In this document: piece after piece, positions 1-9,146 of the stretch
Numbering within the stretch: the first letter of the stretch is position 1
How the letters are laid out: every line of letters starts with the position of its first letter
Position numbers and translations under genes: made by a program
Notes under the pieces: generated by a model
The model's input: the letters and a program-made list of their open reading frames with translations, nothing else
Told to the model about the DNA's origin: nothing
Databases searched by the model: none
Source: Mesotaenium endlicherianum
Lineage: Eukaryota > Streptophyta > Zygnematophyceae > Zygnematales > Mesotaeniaceae
Assembly (NCBI GenBank): GCA_009602735.1
Contig: WELA01002258.1
Coordinates: forward strand, 940,930-984,534
DNA length: 43,605 bases
Direction: 5' to 3'

Positions 1-1560
1 AGGCCCATGCCAGTGAGTAACCCCACTCTGGCTGGCTGGCTGGCTATCTGGCTGGCGGAGCTGGAACACCAGTCATCACCCCGCCACCATTCCCGGCCTG
101 CTGCTGGTTGAGGACAGCGCGTGCAGGGCCCCACATCAAAGGCCACCAAGCGCGCATGTCCCTACCTGCGGACGCCAGGCGACCCCCGCAAGGGCCACGT
201 GGCGCGTGCAGACTGCCACCCTGAGGCGTCCCTCACTTTCCTCCACCCGTAAGTTTCCAAAACTCACTACCCTGCTTCTCCCCTCTCCTCCGCCCCCGGC
301 CCCAGAGCCTCCGCCCCCGCCCCCCCATCCTTCCCCGCGGCTCTGCCCAAGCTTACTGCGCTCATCCTTGTCTGTGGGAGATAGTGAGTGGGTGGAGGGG
401 TGAGTGGGTGGGACGGGTGGTCTGATGTGATGCTCTCATGGCGCCTGCTGTGGTTGGCCTACTTAGTTACTTACGTACAGGTGTCCACTTGGGCGTGCAA
501 GCGCGCACTTGTGTGTGCGTTAATAAGTGTGCGCGTGCTTTGGTGCCGGGTCGAGCGCGTGTCTGTGTGTCGCGTGATAAGTTGACCTAGTCAATACTGG
601 CACTGGAAGGACACCGTGCCTGCCGCTGGGTTGCAACACCACACGCGATCTCATCCGCGCAATTCAGTCACGTCTGGCGCCCTCTTCAAGCATGCAATAT
701 GCTCGCTCTTCCTTCTGGCACCTCTGATGTTCCCCTTACGTTCCCCTTTGTGCAACGGAGATGAAATGTGTGCAGATGTGCTTACATCCTTGCGGCACCC
801 TTATCTGACACCTGGCGCTGACGCTGGACGGCGAGCTGTGCCCGGACCCCGTGCGTGGCCAGCACCAAAGACGGTTCAAGTCGGTCCCGGAGCAAACGGC
901 ACCTGGATGCAGCATGGGGGCACCTGACTCTGTCTTTGGGAAGTATGTATTCCCCTTTCTGTGCATGCGTATGAGTATGCATGTGTGTCTTTGTGTTGTA
1001 TGCCCATGCGCGGGTGCACGTTGACACGTGTGCCTGCGTGTGTGTGTGATTGTGCCTGTGGTTTTGTGTTTATGAGAAGTTCTCGTGAGACTCATCATAT
1101 CAAGTTAGCTGTACAATTGGATCCCGGATTTCAGCAAAACCATACATTGGCGGGTAAACCCATCAAGCTGCCGCCGCTCTCCTTCTCCTGTGCAGTAAAT
1201 AGTAGTGATGTCTCACTTGTTACAACCTTATCATGAGGTTCGTGAGGTGTAAGACATAAAACGAGGATAAGTAGGGAGTAAGCTTGCACATAAACGTGCA
1301 TGTATTGTCTTTTATTTGCAGTCTGAGGCAACAGAATGGCAGTCATGCGCACCACATATACACAACATATATGTAGATTCTCGGCTCTTTGGGCTGACTC
1401 TTGTACTGGTGCTGAACACTACACAAGGCATATTAAGCACAGTGGCATGAAAATATCAAATATTCCAAATTCCATGCTCCCAACTCCCGCAAAGGCTGAG
1501 TAGGCACTTCATGTAGGAATCAGAACATACAGGGTCAAGGCATGCTGTGTCCTCCAGAGC
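1..1560. other. Left-edge region without a supportable gene
   Basis: Begins with a short CTGG tandem run (about 28-46) and a C-rich stretch (about 260-350). From about 480 to 1080 it is rich in GT/TGTGCG dinucleotide-like sequence. The open frames here are short, overlap on both strands, and are driven by base composition (poly-proline, GT repeats). I see no conserved domain, splice chain or repeat boundary. It has no counterpart outside the right arm of the inverted duplication, so the duplication ends at about 1560. Confidence 0.5.
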
Positions 1561-1643
1561 TTGCTGTGATCTGAGAATGCAGCAGGCTGCAAGCATCAAG
1601 ATTGGAAGGGGGGGCTGGAGGCAATCATCAGAATCGCAATGTT

Positions 1644-1649
1644 TTTATT
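1644..1649 (-). terminator. Poly(A) signal AATAAA of the left secreted-protein gene
   Basis: AATAAA on the minus strand, about 205 nt past the stop codon at 1855. The same hexamer in the same relative context (preceded by GAAGAAG) occurs at 40649-40654 in the right arm, so it has been kept in both copies. Confidence 0.55.
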
Positions 1650-1854
1650 TCTTCTTCCAACATGGGCAATGTACATGATATTGCAATACCTATATACGTT
1701 GGACTAGACTTGGCCAGATCTGGATTCTGACGTTGCATTCAAGCAACTTTGATTGGACTCCTTCTAAGCGGCATGAAGCTCTTATGAAAAGGGTGAGCTT
1801 GGTCCCACTGCGGCCGAGACCTCAACTAGGACGCAAGCAACTGTTTCCGACACC

Positions 1855-3070
1855 TTAGTAGCAGCAATAAGTACCAGAAAGAGTGAATCTGCTCCCACTG
1901 CGGCTTGCTTTCGCCTTGTAAATGTAACAGTCAGAAGACCTTCGCGATATGTAAAAGATGGCCGACATTATGTCCACATCTTCCCCGTAGTAGTTCTGAT
2001 CCAGAACGTCATATATGGCAGCATAATAGTTGGGAAGAAGTCGCAGACGAGAGAACCAAAGGTATCTGCCGGAGCTCAGGTAGACAGAGACAGAGTACGA
2101 GTAACAGCTATCTCGTGGGGTCAAGCTGCGAGCAGCAGCCAGGGTGCTCTTCACTTCTTGGACTTCGACCCGCTTGGCTTCCTTCTTCTTTGCAGTGCCC
2201 GCCGTGCGCCTCAAAAGGTCGGTGTCGATGGCAGTGCGGGAGGTGCACATCTTGAGCGTGGGTGTCTCGCCTGTTCAGATTTACGAGATAACGGAAGAGA
2301 ATGAGTGCCAAAGTTGACTCAACGTGATGTCTCTACCACTGCGCACATGATATATGTCACGACATAGATCCGGCCTTGGTTCATATATAGCAGTGCAGAT
2401 CATGCAGCTGAACGCTGCCAGTACGTAGATAACAAACAGGATCAATCAGGCGTGTGTGGAGACGGGTGGAGGCATGATACGTCTATTTGGGTGTAAATTG
2501 ATGGAGACCTTTCACAAGAGCACATGTAGTGTTCAAGAATAGATGTATACGCGTATTCATAGCTGGGTGCCATATCATCCAGCACGCACACATTTTTGTG
2601 TTATGATAATCTTACTGCGCACATTTTCATATTTGTGCTACAATTTATGAACGTTTCGTAGAAATGTATACCTGTACAGTTGTGGCCTGTTAGGCAAGTA
2701 ACCGCAACATCCTTGCATTCCTCTGCGCTACTCTTTGCAAGAGCTCCATGAAGCGCGCCTGCCAGTGACGTGACCATGGGAACACAGAAATACAAGCAAG
2801 TAAGCTCATATCTTGGGTAGAAGGGAGGCAAGAGCTTGTATTCCTGCGTCTGTATTCACAGCACCAATAGCTGTATATTGATGCAAGAAACACCCTCCTG
2901 CAGCCCAGACATATTGAATCATGATTGCGTTCTGGCATCCACTCCTAGACATGTTTAAGTTCATCAATGGGACACAAATAGCTACATAATTTATTAGAAC
3001 AGCGTCAATTACCTGCTGCAATAAGCAGGAAGAGAAGCTTTGCCGCCACTTTCCCACTTGCCAAGGCCAT
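1855..3070 (-). CDS. Secreted cysteine-rich protein, left copy (3 exons, 186 aa)
   Basis: Unrecognised family. The exon chain on the minus strand is 3070-3013, 2758-2672 and 2270-1855, joined by GT-AG introns that are both phase 1. Total length is 561 nt including TAA. Residues 1-27 form a signal peptide (K-V-A-A-K, then a Leu/Ile/Ala core, ending A-L-A before K28), and the first intron interrupts the signal-peptide coding sequence. The mature part has eight cysteines (34, 41, 47, 57, 104, 163, 184, 185), enough for four disulfides, and one NCT sequon at 46-48. Residues 60-95 are charged and helix-like. Residues 103-186 are Tyr/Ser-rich with alternating hydrophobics, suggesting a beta-rich domain, and the protein ends T-Y-C-C-Y. 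There is no membrane segment after the signal. The right copy at 39223-40443 has the same splice sites and differs at six residues (A18S, H23Y, R82Q, I134T, S151T, D162N, this copy first). Exon conservation beside diverged introns implies selection on the protein. Function unknown; an extracellular or wall role is only inferred from the signal peptide. Confidence 0.8.
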
Positions 3071-3700
3071 CTTCTTCGTGCGTTCAAACTGCTGCGCAGA
3101 GAGCACCATACAATTAGAATGTCACGTGTCAACTGTGAAGTTATACAGTAACGTGGACAACAGCACTGTCCCTGCCATGACCCCAAGCTGCATGAGTCAC
3201 GCAGACGTCCTCAGTACTTGCCAATGATGAAAAATATTGTAAGCACTGAAGCACGTTGATTGGTCATAGTTGTGCAAAGAGCCATATGTGCACAGCTACA
3301 TGTGCGAAGATGACATCCTGGGTTCATATTGCAAGCGTTGACTACCAACATTATAATGTTTATGACTGCCCATATGTGTCCTGTAGATGACGCTTTTGTT
3401 GACATATATGTTAGACCAACAACACCATACATCGATATGAAGCTCATCAAGTTGTTGCGGTTATATAGTGCAACGACGACATGGCGCCCTTACATCTGTA
3501 TATAACCGGAGGCGTCGAGGTCTTACCGGGGTCCGTCGTGAATGTCTCCGAGAGCTTGTTTGCGGGCACGAACACCGGGTCACTTTCTTGGCCAAATGTT
3601 ACCTTCGCAGGGGTCAGTCTGCAGAACAACAGCCTGTGTAATCGAGATGTCGATTGTGCAAAAAGCTTCACACGAACTTAATAAATACTGCCACTGGATG
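3071..3700 (-). promoter_or_regulatory. Leader with probable 5'-UTR intron, left copy
   Basis: A donor-like CGAAG|GTAACA has its exon end at 3603, and an acceptor CTGCGCAG lies just before 3091, giving a possible ~510 nt intron in the 5' UTR. The same donor and acceptor are present at 38711 and 39202 in the right arm. Where the right arm has TATATATAAG, this copy reads TATTTATTAAG on the minus strand (around 3680), a weaker TATA box. Transcription starts are inferred only from these shared signals. Confidence 0.4.
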
Positions 3701-4335
3701 AAACCAGATGAAACCCTGTCATGGTTCCGGAGGAAACGTGCCCGAGCAGCTGGTCAACTCGGTGTTGAATTTCCCGGACCTTGGTGCGACTCGAGAACGT
3801 TGGAAGTGCATGACCTGAGATGACTTGGAAGAAACTGGAGAATTGTTTTGTCAATCGACACAAATTATTGGTATGAATTGGTACGTATAGATTTACTCTA
3901 GATTTTCCTTGTACCCCCTGTGGAAGAACTGCATGTGAGTCGTGACATGAAAGTTGTTTGATCGGGCGAATAAGACCCTTTCTGAGTCAACGCGGTGGGA
4001 AAACTCATCTCAACATCTTGCAATGCCACGAGGGAAGATTAAGACGATCCTGCGGGTAGCTTCCGCGTTCAGAAGCTCGCTTGCGTCCATATTGTCCTCT
4101 CAGCTGACATTTTGTCCCCGTGGACAATTGTCGTCTTCGATTGTTTTTCACAACCGCGATACTTTCACCGAATCACCGTACGAACACCAGTTCAAGCGCA
4201 ACGCGGGGTCTACTACTCAATTGCCCCATGGTCCTCCACCGCCACGGTCCACCAATGCTACCTTGTGGCCAATTTTCTTCCTGCAGCGTGTAGAGTAGAC
4301 GACTGTGAGCGAGAATGACTGACTTTGACCGATCA

Positions 4336-4768
4336 ATAATCGAGTAGGACCGAGTGAGCCTCTTTCCTGCAGCAGTCTTACGCGGTTCCGCCCACCCGCG
4401 TTTACCAGCGTTCATGGCGGTTTGCTCCAGTTGCAACCCATGCTCCCCTCTGGGACAAGAAATTCTTTATCGATTCACGCGTAGAGTGCATTTTGGGTTT
4501 GCACGTGTTTTGGCATAGAAATAATGGCCATCTCTCTTCGGCTTTTTTCGCCCAAACCTTCCCGACACTGTGTGACAAAAGCCATCCGGCCCCCATTTGG
4601 CCGAGTGCTTCGGTACCGGTCGCTCGTCAGACTCGTCAGAAGTGAAGCGTGCGGACTCAGAATGAACCCGTCTACCACATCGTTAAAAGCGACAGAACAT
4701 GGTGCCAGGAATTTGCATTCAGAACAGCGTGTGGACGGAAAAGAGCTCGCCCGGTGCCAGCCAGCTAA
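4336..4768. other. Unassigned spacer between left arm and DNA transposon
   Basis: Mixed-composition sequence without a convincing reading frame. It does not clearly match the corresponding DNA before the right arm. Short frames on both strands overlap each other and have no recognisable domain. Confidence 0.4.
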
Positions 4769-4940
4769 CAGTGCGTTTGCATTGAGAAGATTTCTCAAAG
4801 ATTTCAAAGATTTCAAAGAAATCAACCCATTCTTTGTTACGATGACAGGATCGACGTCTCTCATGAGCCATTTTGTTGAGAATTGATGGCGTCATGAATT
4901 CTCAACAAGACTCGCATCTTGGAAACGACAGAGAACGAGT
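4769..4940 (+). repeat. Left terminal inverted repeat
   Basis: About 171 bp that match 5666-5836 in reverse complement with only a few mismatches. It contains a 9 bp subrepeat, TTTCAAAGA, in tandem near the outer end. Confidence 0.8.
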
Positions 4941-5267
4941 TTTATTGGCTACAGTACATGCCGCCTATAATAGGTTGGGGCCGACAATTATCTCGACTCC
5001 TCGCGAATAGATCCTCTCCACGAACTCTGGATGAGAAGACTCGCGTCCTGGCACGGACCATAGTAAAAACTTAAATCTTACATCGAACACGAAATCTTCT
5101 TCTTCTCATTGGCGGACAGGGCGCAACATTCGTGATCGGTGCAATCTATCACGCGTGCGCGCCGCAGTTTGAAATCTCCAGGAATCGCGCTTTTTGGTGG
5201 GGTGGCGATTATTGTTCCTCACACCTTCCATTGTGTCATTTTTTTGCATCCTTCGCTTGTCGTTGCT

Positions 5268-5296
5268 TGACGCCCAAAAGTTTGGGTTGGGCGTCA
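5268..5296. repeat. Perfect 10 bp hairpin inside the transposon
   Basis: TGACGCCCAA and TTGGGCGTCA flank a 9 nt loop and are followed by a T run. It sits in the unique interior of the element. It could be a small secondary-structure feature or a relic of another insertion. No function is assigned. Confidence 0.5.
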
Positions 5297-5642
5297 TTTT
5301 TGATTTTGCCGGTGGCTTGCATTTCCGTCCTGTCCCCTTCTCTCCCTTTCCATTTCGAGTGTTTTAGCTGATTGCAGAACTTCACGGCGGATACATTTTT
5401 TTTGGATGCCTTTCGTTGCATAGTTCCTCTTACCCGAGGAGGTCGGTGGAAGTCGGTCATGATGGCGCAGCATAAGTTTGAAACTTGCATTCGTATTAGG
5501 CGCGACTTTGCTAAGACACGCTCAACATCTCAAAGATTTCTAGGACAAACGCGTCGTCGCATAGGACAAAACGCGTAGTCGCAAAAGTGACGTATTTCGT
5601 TCGCAAGAAACCTAAGATTCGACTGTCGACTTCTTCGAGTTC

Positions 5643-5836
5643 TTCTCAATGCAAACGCACTGTTACTCGTTCTCTGTCGTTTCCAAGATGCGAGTCTTGT
5701 TGAGAATTCATGACGCCATCGATTCTCTACAAAACGGCTCATGAGAGACGTCGATCCTGTCATCGTTACAAAGAATGGGTTGAAATCTTTGAAATCTTTG
5801 AAATCTTTGAGAAATCTTCTCAATGCAAACGCACTG
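5643..5836 (-). repeat. Right terminal inverted repeat with an extra copy of the terminus
   Basis: 5666-5836 is the right TIR. Just inside it, 5643-5663 repeats the outermost 21 bp (CTTCTCAATGCAAACGCACT plus G) in the same orientation as the true right end. The right side therefore carries two termini 173 bp apart, while the left side shows only one. Confidence 0.75.
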
Positions 5837-6263
5837 TAAGTATCCCCAAACTATTAAAACCACTTGATAAATACTAAAGGCGCGCAAACTACACGGTCGA
5901 CCATTTCGAGCGTGTGCTGGGCGAGCAGGCATGTGAAATAGATACGCGCGTGCAACCATGGATGCAACATGTGATATTCATTTTCATATTGAAGCTTAAT
6001 GTTTTATTTAGAGTGAATTACGAATATAGATATTGGTGTGTCTTTGCATATGTACATATACGGTAGGAAACATGCATACGCCAATTTCCGCTTTCGAGTT
6101 GCTTGCATGTGTGCACGCGTGCTTGCAAGCGTTTACACATGAAAACCGCAAAATAAGGTATGAAGGACGTGGACGAGCATTGAATGATAATGCAAGTGTG
6201 CGCTAAACTACATGAGAGGGTGCGTGGGTGCGTGCGCCCGTGCATGAGAACAAGCATTTGTAC
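5837..6263. other. Unassigned spacer, ends with TSD of element A
   Basis: AT-rich sequence with TG-rich runs and no convincing gene. The last five bases (6259-6263, TGTAC) are the left target duplication of retrotransposon A. Confidence 0.5.
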
Positions 6264-6762
6264 TGTAGTGATTGAGTTATGATATATTTGTTTGCATGTA
6301 TTTTAATGCTTTTGAATATATTTGGAGTAGTATTGTCTGAAGTCAAGTGTGAATAGATACTCTAGTGACTTGATTCATGTTCTTGGACCTTCTAAGACAT
6401 TTTCGAAGTTAGAGGAAGGACCTAGAAGAACTCTATGTGGCAAAAGTCAAATGTGCCATTTTTAGGTCAAAAGGACATGTGTACTTTATTCTAGAAAAAG
6501 GTGGCAAGTTCTGGGATGTGTTGGGTGCGACCACATTGACATGCACCTTCCTAGAAATTCCTTATGTAGCAAGTATATAAACAAGAGCTAAAACATAGAA
6601 AGGGGGGAGAATCACTCTTGTACGTTCCAAATTCCAGAAATATATCAACTTTCAAGAAGCCATCTCTCTTTCAAGAAGCTACCACTTGTGTTCAAAGATC
6701 CTTGTCTTGAATAGATATAGTATTGTATTTTACTAAGTACTTTAGCTATCTGTTTCACTACA
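6264..6762 (+). repeat. 5' LTR of element A
   Basis: 499 bp, TG...CA. A TATA box, TATATAAA, is at 6574-6581; transcripts would start shortly downstream, leaving a U5 of roughly 150 bp. The matching TATA box in the 3' LTR is at 13407-13414. Confidence 0.92.
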
Positions 6763-6763
6763 T

Positions 6764-6778
6764 TGGTATCGGAGCCAG
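6764..6778 (+). promoter_or_regulatory. Primer binding site of element A (initiator tRNA-Met)
   Basis: TGGTATCGGAGCCAG follows the LTR after one base. It matches the plant-type PBS complementary to the 3' end of initiator tRNA-Met (TGGTATCAGAGC) with one change. Confidence 0.85.
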
Positions 6779-6799
6779 GCACTTTGGTAGCACAAGAAG

Positions 6800-8751
6800 A
6801 TGGCCGATCCTCAAGATCAACAACAAGCCTTTGAAGGAGGCAATACACCTCCAAGAGACCCTCCTCCAACACCGACGGGAGAGCCCAAAGAAGCAAAACT
6901 GCCACCACAAGGAGGAGCACCATCAGGTCCCGTGGCAGCCGCTGTGGCAAAGTTGACTTCACCGCAAGGAGTTCCTCCAAATGAGGGGGCAGCCTTCCTA
7001 ACGGCTATTCACAACCAAGTGGGCTTGGCCACCTATGAAGCAACCGTACAAGCGTCAAAGCTATAGCTGCCATAACTGCCCCTATTGCAAGCAATATTGC
7101 AAATCCAGCCCCGGATCCCGCGCCTCCACAAGAGCCTACAATAGCAAAAAAACTCATCAAGCCCGGCAAACCCGACACTTTCAATCCCGGGAAAGGAGCC
7201 AAATTGAATTTGTGGCTCTACCAAGTGGAGACGTACCTCACATTCCTTGAAGTACCCGAGGAGGACTACGTCTCTTTTGCTGTTAACCTTGCTCAGAGGA
7301 GCAGCGACATCATGGTGGCGTAATTATCAAGCGGCTATATATCAAGCTGTGGCGCATCCCGTACCCGGCCGAGAGCCCCCACCATCATATGCAAGATGGG
7401 TGGATTTTCGTGAAGCCCTCCAGAAGCAATTCATGCCCATGAATGCGGAGAAAATTGCTCGAGAAAAGCTTTGCCATCCCAAGCAAACAACATCCGTTCA
7501 AGAATATACATCCAGATTTCATGACCTCACTCTTCAGATCCCCAACATGTCGCTTGAGGAGAAGATTGATTGTTATGTGTCTAGCCTCAAGCCCAAGGTG
7601 GCAAAGGAAGTGGAGTTACACGACGTGACAAACTTCTCAAAGATCATTGAAGTGGCCCAAAAGGTGGATACCTTGGATTTCAAGCATTCGTTGCCTTCAT
7701 CTTCACCGGCACCGGCGACGCGGATGTACGCAGCCCCTTCCACATCTCAATCTAGACCCACACCCATGGAAATTGGAGTTATTAAAAGAGATCCCGTGGC
7801 TGCCCAGAAGAGTGAAAGATCCTCCAATGACACTTATGATGCAAGAAACCAGCAAGGAGTGAAAGCAAGACTCTCCCCTGCTAAAAAAGAAGCTCTCATA
7901 ACGGCTGGACTATGCTGNGCCTACAATAGCAAAAAAACTCATCAAGCCCGGCAAACCCGACACTTTCAATCCCGGGAAAGGAGCCAAATTGAATTTGTGG
8001 CTCTACCAAGTGGAGACGTACCTCACATTCCTTGAAGTACCCGAGGAGGACTACGTCTCTTTTGCTGTTAACCTTGCTCAGAGGAGCAGCGACATCATGG
8101 TGGCGTAATTATCAAGCGGCTATATATCAAGCTGTGGCGCATCCCGTACCCGGCCGAGAGCCCCCACCATCATATGCAAGATGGGTGGATTTTCGTGAAG
8201 CCCTCCAGAAGCAATTCATGCCCATGAATGCGGAGAAAATTGCTCGAGAAAAGCTTTGCCATCCCAAGCAAACAACATCCGTTCAAGAATATACATCCAG
8301 ATTTCATGACCTCACTCTTCAGATCCCCAACATGTCGCTTGAGGAGAAGATTGATTGTTATGTGTCTAGCCTCAAGCCCAAGGTGGCAAAGGAAGTGGAA
8401 TTACACGACGTGACAAACTTCTCAAAGATCATTGAAGTGGCCCAAAAGGTGGATACCTTGGATTTCAAGCATTCGTTGCCTTCATCTTCACCGGCACCGG
8501 CGACGCGGATGTACGCAGCCCCTTCCACATCTCAATCTAGACCCACACCCATGGAAATTGGAGTTATTAAAAGAGATCCCGTGGCTGCCCAGAAGAGTGA
8601 AAGATCCTCCAATGACACTTATGATGCAAGAAACCAGCAAGGAGTGAAAGCAAGACTCTCCCCTGCTAAAAAAGAAGCTCTCATAACGGCTGGACTATGC
8701 TGTTATTGTAAGGAGAAGGGCCATCGTGCACTCTCGTGCCCCAAAAAATGA
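6800..8751 (+). pseudogene. gag of element A, frameshifted and locally duplicated
   Basis: Starts MADPQDQQQA at 6800 and runs open to a stop near 7066. Capsid-like sequence then continues in another frame (A-P-D-P-A-P-P-Q-E-P, later D-T-F-N-P-G) until a stop near 7321, and again in a third frame (W-W-R-N-Y-Q onward, including the capsid-like V-D-F-R-E-A-L). It ends with a CCHC zinc knuckle, C-C-Y-C-K-E-K-G-H-R-A-L-S-C, just before a TGA at 8751. At least two frameshifts separate start from knuckle. The middle part appears twice (7134-7917 and 7919-8702) around a single N. Gag would form the virus-like particle and package the RNA. Confidence 0.85.
7134..8702 (+). repeat. 784 bp tandem duplication joined by one N
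   Basis: 7134-7917 and 7919-8702 differ at one position that I can see (G at 7615, A at 8400), with an N at 7918 exactly between the units. The unit starts inside gag and has no insertion signature. This is what two overlapping but unmerged contig ends look like, so I read it as an assembly artefact. A frame that runs across the N (7247-8035) is a chimera and not a gene. Confidence 0.85.
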
Positions 8752-8772
8752 TCCAAAAATGGACAGCGCCGG

Positions 8773-9146
8773 TAGGCTAGGAGCCTACCACCCCAAGGCC
8801 CACTTCACAAGAAGACAACAAGTCAAGTGAAGACGACGTTCCAGCCCCAATGACTTTGAGAGGCTACCTTGGAGGAGAGAAGGTCCACATCTTGGTGGAT
8901 AGCGTAGCTCAAGGCAACTTCATCGCTGCAGATTTTGCCACTAAACATGGTATTACTATGCACTCTTGACCACGACGAGGAGATTATGATGCCCGACGGA
9001 TTCTCCTGTACTACCCCTTCCAAGAAGACGTACCCCTTGGCACTCTCTGTCAAGTCCTTCAAAGATAGAGTAGTAATCTTCCCCATGCAATTGGGCAAGT
9101 AGACGTCATCGTAGGGACGCCTTGGTTGACCAAGCACAACCTCTAA
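8773..9146 (+). pseudogene. Protease region of element A, inactivated
   Basis: Broken frames encode a retropepsin-like segment: M-T-L-R-G-Y-L-G-G-E-K-V-H-I-L-V-D-S-V-A-Q from about 8850, and later V-I-V-G-T-P-W-L-T-K-H-N. The catalytic D-S/T-G triad reads D-S-V, so the essential glycine is lost. Several stops interrupt the frame, including one directly before the open pol frame. In an intact element this region is continuous with pol. Confidence 0.7.

Larger units (their letters stand above)
1560..4335 (-). repeat. Left arm of a ~2.75 kb inverted duplication
   Basis: Read on the minus strand, this arm matches 37950-40715 read on the plus strand. Matching landmarks in order are: a GC-rich upstream block, the leader with its putative splice donor, exon 1, exon 2, exon 3, the 3' UTR and the poly(A) signal. 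Coding exons are nearly identical, while introns and upstream sequence carry many substitutions and indels, so the duplication is old. Outer limits were judged by eye and may be off by tens of bases. Outside the arms the flanks do not match. Confidence 0.85.
4769..5836. mobile_element. Non-autonomous DNA transposon with long TIRs (TAA target duplication)
   Basis: A 1068 bp element bounded by CAGTGCGTTTGCATTGAG on the left and its exact reverse complement on the right. TAA directly precedes it (4766-4768) and directly follows it (5837-5839), consistent with a 3 bp target duplication. A TAA/TTA target is typical of PIF/Harbinger elements, but the terminal CAGTG is not the usual Harbinger end, so the superfamily is uncertain. 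The interior (about 4941-5665) has no transposase frame, so movement would need a protein from elsewhere. Confidence 0.75.

Noticed and set aside
206..403. Poly-proline open frame near the left edge
   Set aside because: Driven by a C-rich run; no start context, splice chain or homologous copy.
4769..5836. Transposon as a hAT or CACTA element
   Set aside because: No 8 bp duplication as in hAT, and the ends read CAGTG, not CACTA/CACTG; the TAA repeat fits neither well.
7247..8035. 262-codon gag-like frame
   Set aside because: Runs across the N at 7918 and joins two copies of the same unit in different frames.
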